Shown piece after piece: positions 1 to 7,852 of a DNA stretch of 64,000 bases (the stretch's first letter is position 1; each line of letters begins with the position of its first letter). The DNA is from Fodinibius saliphilus (lineage in GTDB: Bacteria > Bacteroidota > Rhodothermia > Balneolales > Balneolaceae). A program made the translations under genes and the position numbers. The DNA is taken from NCBI RefSeq assembly GCF_005869845.1, contig NZ_VAWF01000001.1:806001-870000 (forward strand), written 5' to 3'. The notes beneath the pieces were generated by a model. It saw nothing but the letters and a program-made list of their open reading frames with translations, was not told the DNA's origin and did not search any database.

Positions 1-1055
1 TTAGCAATAATAAGAGCTATTGCATTATCTTTCGACGTTCGCAGAACCGGTATATTTGTTTCAACATCTACTTCTCCAAAAGGCAGTCTCGGTACTGTTA
101 CCAGTTGATCTTGTTGATTGAAATCTGAAGATCTCCAAACAATCTCAGCATCTTCTTTATGAATAAAATGTTCTGAAATACCATACATCACACGAAACCA
201 TTCATCATCTTTCGTGCTGGCTATTTTAACTTGACTCCCTTCTCCCAGGTCAGCCACGATATTATTCGTAGTTGTGTTGTCAGTACTGTTTCGTAATGAA
301 GTAATGCGCGACACAACCTGAGCATATGGCTCAAGAATATCATAAACAGGATATTTGTACTCATATAACGAATCTTTAAACTGGATCGAAATACTCACGT
401 TCCCCGGATCTGGTCCTGCTATATTTTGATCATTTAATAATTCTGACAGTGGTATCTGAAGCTGTCCATCTGTTAAAGCTCTGATCTCTTCATTTCGAAT
501 TGTCGAGTCTTGATACTGAACAGAAACATATGCAGTAGCATCCTCAGTCTGTTTTATTGCAACAGTATCTATCCGCACGATATTTCCGGACTTCTTTAAA
601 AAGCGTTCTTCTCCTGTAGTGCGAGGAGTTCCTACCGCTTTCATATTTAAAAAACCCGCGGCAACCATAGTTGTCCCTACCGCATTGAGGGTCCACATTC
701 TGGCTTTGGATCTGGTTTTATTGACTGCGTTAGAATTAGCTGCGATAAAGGCAAGAGCGGCTCCACTTAATCCCACCGCGATGAAACCTGGCCGCAACTT
801 GTACTTTTGAATATTTCGTTGAGCTAGTACCCGCTGTGTATAGCGATATTTAGTGCGAGCCATGAGGTCCAAGCTAAGCATAGATTCGCTGGGACTCACT
901 TCTCCCCTTTGCATCAGAAAGTATTTTTGACTTATAGTTTCAGGATCAGATTCATCTATTGCTTGTTGATCCTTGACTGTCCATCTAGCGCTGGTACATG
1001 CTGAAAAAATGCACCCCAGTATTGCTATAAATAATATGTTAGTAAATAGTTTCAC
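1..1055 (-). CDS. Lipoprotein with SH3 domain, probable caspase-like (C14) peptidase; C-terminus outside window
   Basis: Reading leftward from a GTG at 1055, the frame stays open for 351 codons and runs off the window edge. No ATG lies between the start and the preceding in-frame stop, so GTG is the only good start. A signal peptide ends in a lipobox (IFSAC), predicting an outer- or inner-membrane lipoprotein. A hydrophobic stretch (GFIAVGLSGAALAFIAA) lies near residue 95. Around residues 260-310 is a bacterial SH3-like segment (VADLGEGSQVKIAS, then EWFRVMYG). The last visible residues, VDVETNIPVL followed by NAIALIIAN, match the entry to the caspase-like fold (usually NAFAVIIGN), so a C14 peptidase domain probably follows. 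It begins 7 bp after the stop of the barrel gene, implying co-transcription. Lipoprotein and SH3 are seen; the peptidase is inferred from its first strand only. Confidence 0.7.
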   Translation of the reverse strand, partial: MKLFTNILFIAILGCIFSACTSARWTVKDQQAIDESDPETISQKYFLMQRGEVSPSESMLSLDLMARTKYRYTQRVLAQRNIQKYKLRPGFIAVGLSGAALAFIAANSNAVNKTRSKARMWTLNAVGTTMVAAGFLNMKAVGTPRTTGEERFLKKSGNIVRIDTVAIKQTEDATAYVSVQYQDSTIRNEEIRALTDGQLQIPLSELLNDQNIAGPDPGNVSISIQFKDSLYEYKYPVYDILEPYAQVVSRITSLRNSTDNTTTNNIVADLGEGSQVKIASTKDDEWFRVMYGISEHFIHKEDAEIVWRSSDFNQQDQLVTVPRLPFGEVDVETNIPVLRTSKDNAIALIIA

Positions 1056-1062
1056 AAAAATT

Positions 1063-2301
1063 TTAAAGTGATATTACAGCTCCTATACCAACAACGCTGC
1101 GAAATTTAAAAGATTTTCCTATTCCCGGATTCGATAACCAAAGTGGGATGTCATATCGGATCATCAAACCCCGTGGCTTCCCAAGATAATCAGGAATATT
1201 GAGTGTAAACATAAAACCTAACCCTGCATCAGAAAGCAATCTGTCTTCCTCGAAATCAGTAAATCCCAATGAAGTACCGACATCAAAAAAAGCATATGAC
1301 CGTAAATCAAGAAAATTACCCACAATCGAAATATTATCGATCGCTTTGTCAAGTGGGTTTGGATAATCGAGTTCTAAATTTAACGTTGAAAAAGAGGTTA
1401 ATAAAGGAGCACTCCCTCTATTCAGTTGATCGATATTCTGTTGCAGATATCCCCGCAAATTACCTGCGCCTGTAACTTGAATATTTCCACTTTCTAACCA
1501 TGAAGGAGGTATTGTGCCACGGGCTCGAGTTAATCCTTTATCCATCCATCCCACTGCCGTTTTAAGGCCGGGCATAAACAAATATTCTGGAGTAGTCGCT
1601 TCTGAGGCAAACCCGGAATATAGCTTACTAAATAATGTGAAAGAGGACGACAGATGAACTTTTTGTTCAAAAGAAGCCTCTCCCCTTAAAAAGGAATCTA
1701 TATTACCACCTAAATTGGCATCCGCTCCAATAGATATAATATATCTCCCAAGACTATTGTCGGCAGTCATCACAAAATCAATTGTCGTTAAGTAGAGCCA
1801 GTCAGTTTGCCACAGTTGAGGATACAATAAATAATCGGTATCAAACCGGTGCTCAGCTCTGAACCCTGCCGAAAGCTCTTTATAATTATCCTCATTAAAA
1901 CCGTTTTGCCACCGTTTATTAAATGTTAACCCATGCCTCTGCAAACCAGTCCTAAACTGACTGGCTACTTGTATATTCGCTTCACTGCCAAAATCCGAAA
2001 TAGCACGAATCGGTTCAGTAAATGAAATATAATATGATACCGGATTTTCTGGCAGTTTCGTACCTACCCAAAAACCAAGATTCAATCTATGCGGCCCATC
2101 ACCAAAACTACCCGCTTGCTGACCACGAAGCCTCCCACCTATTCTGATACCATCAATACTATTATACCAGAGATCTGGTGCCGGTAATAGTTCATATGAA
2201 GACTGTGCTTTGCTTTTTTGCGGGGAGCCGCAAATGCTAAGAACAGCAAATATTATAGAAAAAAGGGTCGCGCTGAACGCTCGGATATTCAAATTAACCA
2301 C
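1063..2301 (-). CDS. Omp85/surface-antigen-like outer-membrane beta-barrel protein
   Basis: 412 residues with a signal peptide (about 1-32, ending KAQ) followed by alternating hydrophobic/polar strands throughout and a C-terminus in GIGAVISL, as expected for an outer-membrane barrel. The motif GAGNLRGYLQQ (about residue 280) resembles the conserved RGY/RGF loop of the Omp85 bacterial surface antigen domain, and DAGLGFMFTL with LMIRYDIPLW fits the last barrel strands. No POTRA domains are present, so this is a barrel-only member rather than a full BamA. The start overlaps the Nudix gene by 13 bp and its stop is followed at once by the SH3 lipoprotein gene, giving a translationally coupled set. 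Cargo or role is unknown. Confidence 0.75.
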   Translation of the reverse strand: MVNLNIRAFSATLFSIIFAVLSICGSPQKSKAQSSYELLPAPDLWYNSIDGIRIGGRLRGQQAGSFGDGPHRLNLGFWVGTKLPENPVSYYISFTEPIRAISDFGSEANIQVASQFRTGLQRHGLTFNKRWQNGFNEDNYKELSAGFRAEHRFDTDYLLYPQLWQTDWLYLTTIDFVMTADNSLGRYIISIGADANLGGNIDSFLRGEASFEQKVHLSSSFTLFSKLYSGFASEATTPEYLFMPGLKTAVGWMDKGLTRARGTIPPSWLESGNIQVTGAGNLRGYLQQNIDQLNRGSAPLLTSFSTLNLELDYPNPLDKAIDNISIVGNFLDLRSYAFFDVGTSLGFTDFEEDRLLSDAGLGFMFTLNIPDYLGKPRGLMIRYDIPLWLSNPGIGKSFKFRSVVGIGAVISL

Positions 2302-2732
2302 TCGTCAATAATTTCATTGTTGGTAATAATTGTAGCAATAAGTTTCATCAAACGTGCTTGCTCAGGCCAGCTAATATAGGATTCAATTTCAACTTCTGAA
2401 ATCCAAATATAATCGACATGTTCATGGTTGAGCTCAATCTCTTTGTTTGGATCCACTTCTGCGGCAAAAGCAGGTATCTGTCGAATGGCATCAGAATGGT
2501 GGTCGTAAAATTGGTTTAAAGAAGGAACTGTCCAAAATCGTTCCGGCTTTAGACCGGTTTCCTCTTTTAACTCCCTACGAGCTGCCTCCACATGGCTTTC
2601 TCCTTTGTTGACCTTTCCCCCTACCATCCGCCATTGCTCTGCATATATAACGTCAGCTGCACGTTTCAGAACCAATAGCTTTATAGTCCCATTATCCCTG
2701 ATGTAAGGATATAGGTCAACCAATTTGCTCAT
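2289..2732 (-). CDS. Nudix hydrolase
   Basis: 147 residues with a complete Nudix box: G39, E45, R53-E54, E57-E58 and G60 fit the pattern Gx5Ex7REUxEExGU, the magnesium-binding catalytic helix that hydrolyses nucleoside diphosphate-linked compounds. The N-terminal strand (YIRDNGTIKLLVLKRA) and WRMVGGKV fit small housekeeping Nudix enzymes of the dATP/dihydroneopterin-triphosphate pyrophosphatase type, but substrate cannot be read from sequence. It lies 2 bp downstream of the UDP-xylose synthase gene and overlaps the following barrel gene by 13 bp, so it is part of one transcription unit. Confidence 0.9.
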   Translation of the reverse strand: MSKLVDLYPYIRDNGTIKLLVLKRAADVIYAEQWRMVGGKVNKGESHVEAARRELKEETGLKPERFWTVPSLNQFYDHHSDAIRQIPAFAAEVDPNKEIELNHEHVDYIWISEVEIESYISWPEQARLMKLIATIITNNEIIDEWLI

Positions 2733-2734
2733 AA

Positions 2735-3694
2735 TTATTGGGATACTTCCTTTAAGGCCTTCTTTTTAAAGTAATCAAATGTTTTTTTGAGTCCTTCCTT
2801 ACGGTCATACTGGGGCTCCCAATCTAACACTTCTTTTGCACGGCTGATATCTGGCTGACGAACCTGCGGATCATCTTTGGGAAGTTCTTCAAACGTAATT
2901 TCACTTTCTGAACCGGTTAATTCGATGATTTCTTTGGCGAACTCCAATATTGTTATCTCATCAGGATTTCCAATATTTATAGGATGTATATGGTCAGTTT
3001 GTGATAATCTCCATACCCCCTCTACCAAATCATCTACATACATAAATGAGCGAGTTTGTGATCCGTCACCATAAACCGTTAACGGATTCCCCCGCAGAGC
3101 CTGCCTCATAAATGTGGGTAATGCACGGCCATCATGAATTCGCATTCGGCTGCCATAGGTATTAAATATTCTTACAATTCGAGTGTCGACACCGTGAAAT
3201 CTGTGATAAGCCATTGTCATTGCTTCAGCAAAACGTTTGGCCTCATCATAAACCCCTCTGAACCCAATAGGGTTTACATTACCCCAATAGGTTTCACTTT
3301 GGGGGTGGGTTAGCGGATCGCCATACACCTCACTGGTAGAAGCCAATAGGAAACGCGCATCTTTGGCTTTTGCTAATCCCAAAGCTTTATGCGTACCCAA
3401 AGATCCAACTTTTAATGTTTGAATGGGCATCTCCAGATAATCAATTGGAGAAGCCGGAGATGCAAAATGCAAAATGAAGTCAAGATCTCCGCCTACATGG
3501 ATATAATTGGTAACATCATGATTGATAAATGTAAAGTTATCATTCCCAATAAGATGAGAGATATTGTCTGCACTTCCTGTACTAAGATTATCCATACAGA
3601 TAACCTCAAATCCTTCCTCAACAAACCGATCACAGAGATGAGATCCCAAAAATCCAGCTCCTCCGGTAATGAGGACACGTTTTTTGTTTTGCAC
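2735..3694 (-). CDS. UDP-glucuronate decarboxylase (UDP-xylose synthase), extended SDR family
   Basis: Converts UDP-glucuronate to UDP-xylose using bound NAD. The 319 residues show the Rossmann motif GGAGFLG (G11-G14-G17), the acidic cofactor-binding residue after the second strand (CMDNLSTG), and the catalytic Y149-xxx-K153 pair in VYDEAKR. Family signatures specific to UXS are [33 protein letters not shown] and GDGSQTRSF. Length is normal for the soluble bacterial enzyme. It is downstream of ugd, whose product is its substrate; the two enzymes thus form a UDP-glucose to UDP-xylose route. The 128 bp between them leaves room for a promoter. Confidence 0.93.
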   Translation of the reverse strand: MQNKKRVLITGGAGFLGSHLCDRFVEEGFEVICMDNLSTGSADNISHLIGNDNFTFINHDVTNYIHVGGDLDFILHFASPASPIDYLEMPIQTLKVGSLGTHKALGLAKAKDARFLLASTSEVYGDPLTHPQSETYWGNVNPIGFRGVYDEAKRFAEAMTMAYHRFHGVDTRIVRIFNTYGSRMRIHDGRALPTFMRQALRGNPLTVYGDGSQTRSFMYVDDLVEGVWRLSQTDHIHPINIGNPDEITILEFAKEIIELTGSESEITFEELPKDDPQVRQPDISRAKEVLDWEPQYDRKEGLKKTFDYFKKKALKEVSQ

Positions 3695-3822
3695 TTCTTT
3701 TATGATAGAGTTAGAAGTTTAATGTAACTACTACTGCATTGCAGTTATCTAAGGTCCTTATTGTTAAACCATTTATCAATAGGTTTACTTATTACATATC
3801 AATAAAAGAACTAACTGTCTTG

Positions 3823-5175
3823 CTATTCTGCAGGTTCTGGCTTTGGGGTATTGATTTCTGGCCGCCCTACGCTTATATAGGTGATACCGGCCTTACGGGC
3901 CCGGTTCAGGTCGTAGAGGTTCCGGCCGTCGAAGATTACCGGCTGTTTCATCTCATCGGCAAAATTGTCGACCGTAGGGCGACGGAACTCATTCCACTCG
4001 GTGCATATGACCAAGGCATTGATGTCGTCCAGGGCTTCCTTCTGGTTATGGACGAAGGTGGTATGGTCCAGCACCTCTCCTGTTGTCGCCTGCTTGAAGG
4101 TGCCGATGGCTTCCGGGTCGTAGGCAATGAGCGTTGCACCTCGGCTGACCAACTCTTCGGCGATATACAGCGCCGGGGCCTCGCGGATATCGTCGGTCTC
4201 GGGCTTAAAGGAAAGCCCCCACATCCCAAAAGTCTTGCCGCTGAAGTCATCAGTGCCAAAATAGTCTTCCATCTTACGGACGATGGAGGTTTTCTGGCGG
4301 TTATTCACCTTCATCACCGAATCCACAATTTTAAAGTCGTAGCCATGCTCCCCGGCCGTATGGTGGATCGCCTGCACATCTTTGGGGAAGCAGCTGCCCC
4401 CGTAGCCGATGCCCGCAAACAGAAAACGCTTGCCAATGCGCGAGTCGGTGCCGATGCCACGGCGTACGTTGTCGACATTGGCGCCCACGCGCTCGCAGAT
4501 ATTGGCGATCTCGTTCATAAAGGTAATCTTAGTGGCCAGCATGGCGTTGGCCGCATACTTGGTCAGCTCCGAGCTGCGCGGGTCCATCGTGATAATAGGG
4601 TTGCCCGAGCGGACAAACGGTTCATAGAGGGTCGTCATTATTTCAGCGGCCCGCTCACTGCTCGCCCCGATCACTACACGTTCGGGTTTCATAAAATCGT
4701 CCACGGCGGCGCCTTCGCGCAGGAACTCCGGGTTGGAGACCACATCAAAGAGGGCCTCGGAAGCCTGCTCGGCAATGGCCCGGCGCACGCGGTCGGCGGT
4801 GCCTACCGGCACGGTCGACTTGTTCACAATCACGGTATAATCCTCCAGCAGTGGGCCAAGCTGTCCGGCCACGCTCATCACGGCCGACAGGTCGGCCTGC
4901 CCGTCGCCACCCGGCGGGGTCGGCAGGCACAAGAACACGATATCAGCCTCGGCGACGGCCTGCTCCATCTCCGTGGTAAAGTGGAGGCGTCCCTCACGGA
5001 TGCTGCGGGCAAAGATCGGCTCCAGGCCCGGCTCATAAATGGGGACTTCGCCCTCGCGAAGCCGGGCCACTTTTTCTTCATCAATATCTACACATGTTAC
5101 ATCATTACCGGAATCGGCGAAACAGGTGCCGCTGACCAGCCCTACGTATCCGGTGCCTATTACTGCTAAATTCAT
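3823..5175 (-). CDS. ugd: UDP-glucose 6-dehydrogenase
   Basis: Oxidises UDP-glucose to UDP-glucuronate with two NAD. The 450 residues contain the dinucleotide motif GTGYVG (residues 7-12), a substrate-binding helix region (VNKSTVPVGT, SNPEFLREG), and the catalytic cysteine C262 in GYGGSCFPKD; the C-terminal domain has GLSFKPETDDIREAP. Length is normal. It starts 3 bp after the greA stop and lies upstream of UDP-xylose synthase. The gene is clearly richer in G and C than both neighbours, with many GCC/CGC/CGG codons, and the change falls near the gene boundaries; acquisition by gene replacement is one explanation. The long open frame on the opposite strand here is a by-product of that composition. 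Confidence 0.96.
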   Translation of the reverse strand: MNLAVIGTGYVGLVSGTCFADSGNDVTCVDIDEEKVARLREGEVPIYEPGLEPIFARSIREGRLHFTTEMEQAVAEADIVFLCLPTPPGGDGQADLSAVMSVAGQLGPLLEDYTVIVNKSTVPVGTADRVRRAIAEQASEALFDVVSNPEFLREGAAVDDFMKPERVVIGASSERAAEIMTTLYEPFVRSGNPIITMDPRSSELTKYAANAMLATKITFMNEIANICERVGANVDNVRRGIGTDSRIGKRFLFAGIGYGGSCFPKDVQAIHHTAGEHGYDFKIVDSVMKVNNRQKTSIVRKMEDYFGTDDFSGKTFGMWGLSFKPETDDIREAPALYIAEELVSRGATLIAYDPEAIGTFKQATTGEVLDHTTFVHNQKEALDDINALVICTEWNEFRRPTVDNFADEMKQPVIFDGRNLYDLNRARKAGITYISVGRPEINTPKPEPAE

Positions 5176-5178
5176 TTA

Positions 5179-5649
5179 TTATCGTTCAATATTTTTAATT
5201 TCTAATTTAAGCTTTCCAGCCGGAACCTCTACTTCCACGACATCATCAATCTCAGATCCGAGAATGGCCTGGCCAATCGGGGAATCAACAGAAATTTTAT
5301 TCTCTTTGAAATTTGCCTCATCTTTAGATACGAGAGTATACTTCACCTCTTTATCAACCGTGTGGTTGTGAATAGTTACCGTTGAAAGTAAATATGCTTT
5401 GTCTGTCTTGATATCCTCTTCATCAAGAATGCGTGCATTAGCTAGTGCATTTTCTAGTTCCGCGATTCGTTTTTCTAGCATACCCTGCGCCTCTTTGGCC
5501 GCGTCATACTCCGCATTTTCACTAAGGTCTCCTTTTGCACGTGCCTCAGCAATTTCTTCAGCAATTTCTCTTCGTCCACGCCCTTTAAGATCTTCAAGCT
5601 CTTCTTCTAACTCTTCAAATCCTTCACGTGATAAATAATTCTTGTCCAC
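5179..5649 (-). CDS. greA: Transcription elongation factor GreA
   Basis: Rescues backtracked RNA polymerase by stimulating transcript cleavage. The N-terminal coiled coil (about residues 10-75) carries the tip signature GDLSENAEYDAAKE with the acidic residues that enter the polymerase secondary channel; the C-terminal globular domain has SPIGQAILG and a GKLKLEI strand. I place the start at the GTG at 5649 (MDKNYLSREGFEEL after initiation), giving 156 residues, the usual GreA length. An upstream TTG at 5688 would add 13 atypical residues and lies in the U-tract of a terminator-like hairpin, so it is unlikely. ugd follows after 3 bp. Confidence 0.95.
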   Translation of the reverse strand: MDKNYLSREGFEELEEELEDLKGRGRREIAEEIAEARAKGDLSENAEYDAAKEAQGMLEKRIAELENALANARILDEEDIKTDKAYLLSTVTIHNHTVDKEVKYTLVSKDEANFKENKISVDSPIGQAILGSEIDDVVEVEVPAGKLKLEIKNIER

Positions 5650-5686
5650 GACGATCAATTTTAATTCGAAATATATTTTAAGCCAC

Positions 5687-5717
5687 AAAAAATAAATGCC
5701 AGCTAGAAGCTGACATT
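5687..5717 (-). promoter_or_regulatory. Terminator-like hairpin in the greA leader (possible attenuator)
   Basis: On the minus strand a 10-bp stem (AAUGUCAGCU / AGCUGGCAUU, one G-U pair, 3-nt loop) is followed directly by UAUUUUUUG. This is the shape of an intrinsic terminator reading toward greA, about 40 nt before its start. No minus-strand gene lies upstream for it to terminate (the next gene is on the plus strand), so it sits in the greA 5' leader. The plus-strand complement has a mismatch in the stem and no U-run, which supports the minus orientation. Confidence 0.55.
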
Positions 5718-5933
5718 CTATTCATTACAAGCTCCATAAAATACCATGATTAACACTCTTATACCAAATATAAATTTAAGCCTTAAAAGCAATTACTCCC
5801 AATATACACCCTGCTATAAGTAAATTATTGAACATCCCTCTCTGCAATAATTCGTTTAGCTTTCTTTTCCATCTCTAAAGGTATTACCAATTACCAGCTG
5901 AACTTTCTATTTTAATGTCGCAATACTTCCGAT

Positions 5934-6485
5934 ATGAATTTCTATGTCACTACTATGGATAAACTAAGTACCAAAGAGATACTTGAACAGAATTTGGATC
6001 GTGAAACACCTGGCGAGCTTTCACAACTCAAAATATTGCTCCATGATGTTCGAAGTATGCATAACGTAGGTGCTGCTTTTCGCAGTGCTGATGCCTTTGG
6101 TATTGACAGGCTCTTACTTTCTGGCTTTAGCCCCACTCCCCCCCGACCAGAGATCTCGAAGACAGCTATTGGTGCGGAGAAACATGTAGATTGGAATTAT
6201 ATCGAAGATTTGCCTCATCAGATAGAAAAGTTAAAAGCTGAAGGATATCTTTTTTTAGGCCTTGAACAAACAACCGTAAGTACTTTGCTACCTGATTATG
6301 AAGTTCCAAAGGATCAAAAAATCTGTTTGGTTTTTGGCAATGAGGTCACGGGAGTTGATGAAGATATACTGAATTTTATTGATGATTTTGTGGAAATACC
6401 GCAATATGGTCACAAGCATTCCCTTAACGTTTCTGTTACTGTTGGGGTTGCTTTATATGGAATTCTTCAAAAGTATTGGTCTTAG
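5934..6485 (+). CDS. SpoU/TrmH-family RNA 2'-O-methyltransferase
   Basis: 183 residues with the three SPOUT motifs: motif 1 in MHNVGAAFRSADAFG, motif 2 in CLVFGNEVTGV, and motif 3 in IPQYGHKHSLNVSVTVGVALY, which form the knotted AdoMet-binding fold and include the catalytic arginine (R in AFRSAD). It methylates the 2'-hydroxyl of a ribose in tRNA or rRNA; the short length without an N-terminal substrate-binding domain resembles TrmL/TrmH-like enzymes, but the target nucleotide is not determinable. The ATG at 5941 is out of frame; an in-frame ATG at 5955 (MDKLSTKEI) is an alternative start. Confidence 0.9.
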   Translation: MNFYVTTMDKLSTKEILEQNLDRETPGELSQLKILLHDVRSMHNVGAAFRSADAFGIDRLLLSGFSPTPPRPEISKTAIGAEKHVDWNYIEDLPHQIEKLKAEGYLFLGLEQTTVSTLLPDYEVPKDQKICLVFGNEVTGVDEDILNFIDDFVEIPQYGHKHSLNVSVTVGVALYGILQKYWS

Positions 6486-6500
6486 TCTGGAACTCACTCC

Positions 6501-6635
6501 TACCCCGTACTGTCACTCCGAGGAGTATCAAGCCAAACTATAAGCACAGGCCTACCAAGACTCGATTGCCATACCGCGGATTTGATACTCCTAACTGCGT
6601 TCGGAGTGACGACGTAGTGGGAAAGACAGCAGCAG
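6501..6635. repeat. Imperfect palindromic intergenic element
   Basis: Between two convergent genes, the arm at 6512-6530 (GTCACTCCGAGGAGTATCA) is the reverse complement of 6583-6610, which reads TGATACTCC, a 9-nt insertion, then TCGGAGTGAC. Similarity continues outward (CCCCGTACT against ACGTAGTGGG). Such elements are common as dispersed intergenic repeats in this group; copy number cannot be seen from one window. It could also act as a transcription boundary for the two converging genes. Confidence 0.6.
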
Positions 6636-6657
6636 ATAATACACTAATACGGGCATT

Positions 6658-7842
6658 TTACTGAAATGCTGGCCTGCCCGGCGGACCAGGTAACCCAGTA
6701 TCTTTATCACCACCTGTCAGTAATAGTGCTCCAGCTGTTACAGCGGCTGAAGTACCTAGCCCTAAAATGATTAATCGCTTATTTCTTCTGAGAAAACCCG
6801 GCTTCTTCTTTTCCTGACGATCTTCCATCCCCTTAAACGCAGTAAGTTCTTGTTGACTATAATTAAAGTTACCGAGCCGGGGCACTTCCAACTCTGCCAC
6901 GGGAGAAAGATCTACTTCTAAGTACCCGGTATCAAATGGTGTATCCTGCCATCTACGTACCGGAACCCGGACTCCATCCCTAAAGTCAAACACCATTGCC
7001 ACATATCCTTTGTCGAAATAACCTTTCGACTCCCATTCCTGAAAAAAGTTTGCTACAAAAACATCATCAAACGGGGGTAATTCATACACATTGATATTAT
7101 CATAATGAACTTCAGGCCTAACCTGATGCCTATCAACATTACCGGAAACCAATGTTTCATGTAAAGTAACTGCATATTGGTAGTAGGGACCGAACTCCTT
7201 ATTATGATAATAGCGTGCTACCTTTCCTACAACCACATAAGCATCATCCGTCAAAAGTTTAGTCACCTTGGTATTATCCCCCTTTTGTAGTGCATTTTGA
7301 AAGGTTTTAAGTTGCTTTAACACTCTTTGCCTTGCTTTAGGTGTGGCCTTAACCTTTCGATCAAAAGCTAACTGGTAGTTCTTAACTGCTGATAACAACT
7401 CTACACCTATCAATTGGGCATCACTATCAAATCGCAATGCTAAAATCTGGTGTTCCAGGGTATCAGTTTTAGCAGTCTTTACAAACATATCTCGGATTTC
7501 GTAAGTCCCGTCGGGGAGCGAAAGCATATGGATGGTATCTGCCAGCCTAACTTTAGTAATCCCCATTTTATCAATCGCCTGATTTAACAAGCCAATAGCG
7601 GGATGATCGCCATCCAAAGACAAATCTCTCCAACTTTTAGGATGATTGATTCCATCCCTGATATCGGTAATATGTTCAGCAATGGAATGAGCTGCACTAT
7701 TAGCAGGATCGGCCTTGAACTCAAAATCAAACTCTTGGCCTAAACAAGAATGAGGCAGTAAAGACCAGCAAAATGCGATGAATCCGATTATAAAGATTGA
7801 TTTATATAACTTCATCAGTTGTTTCCTAATATTAATTTTCAT
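6658..7842 (-). CDS. Secreted or membrane-anchored protein of unknown function, partner gene of the giant surface protein
   Basis: 394 residues, family not recognised. A signal peptide (about residues 1-35, ending CLGQ) precedes a soluble region of about 310 residues, and a single hydrophobic helix (LIILGLGTSAAVTAGALLL) follows a basic stretch (RRNKR) near residue 355; the protein ends in a short glycine/proline tail (GLPGPPGRP). The middle contains LLTDDAYVVVGKVARYYHNK, suggesting a small alpha/beta fold but not enough to name one. An in-frame ATG at 7815 could be the true start. It begins 10 bp after the giant surface-protein gene on the same strand, so the two are probably co-expressed and the product may assist or accompany that protein at the cell surface. 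Confidence 0.7.
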   Translation of the reverse strand: MKINIRKQLMKLYKSIFIIGFIAFCWSLLPHSCLGQEFDFEFKADPANSAAHSIAEHITDIRDGINHPKSWRDLSLDGDHPAIGLLNQAIDKMGITKVRLADTIHMLSLPDGTYEIRDMFVKTAKTDTLEHQILALRFDSDAQLIGVELLSAVKNYQLAFDRKVKATPKARQRVLKQLKTFQNALQKGDNTKVTKLLTDDAYVVVGKVARYYHNKEFGPYYQYAVTLHETLVSGNVDRHQVRPEVHYDNINVYELPPFDDVFVANFFQEWESKGYFDKGYVAMVFDFRDGVRVPVRRWQDTPFDTGYLEVDLSPVAELEVPRLGNFNYSQQELTAFKGMEDRQEKKKPGFLRRNKRLIILGLGTSAAVTAGALLLTGGDKDTGLPGPPGRPAFQ

Positions 7843-7852
7843 TATTCATTCC

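Noticed and set aside
3739-5169. A 476-codon open frame on the plus strand opposite ugd
   Set aside because: It mirrors the high-GC ugd gene, has no recognisable domain, and ugd on the minus strand is unmistakable.
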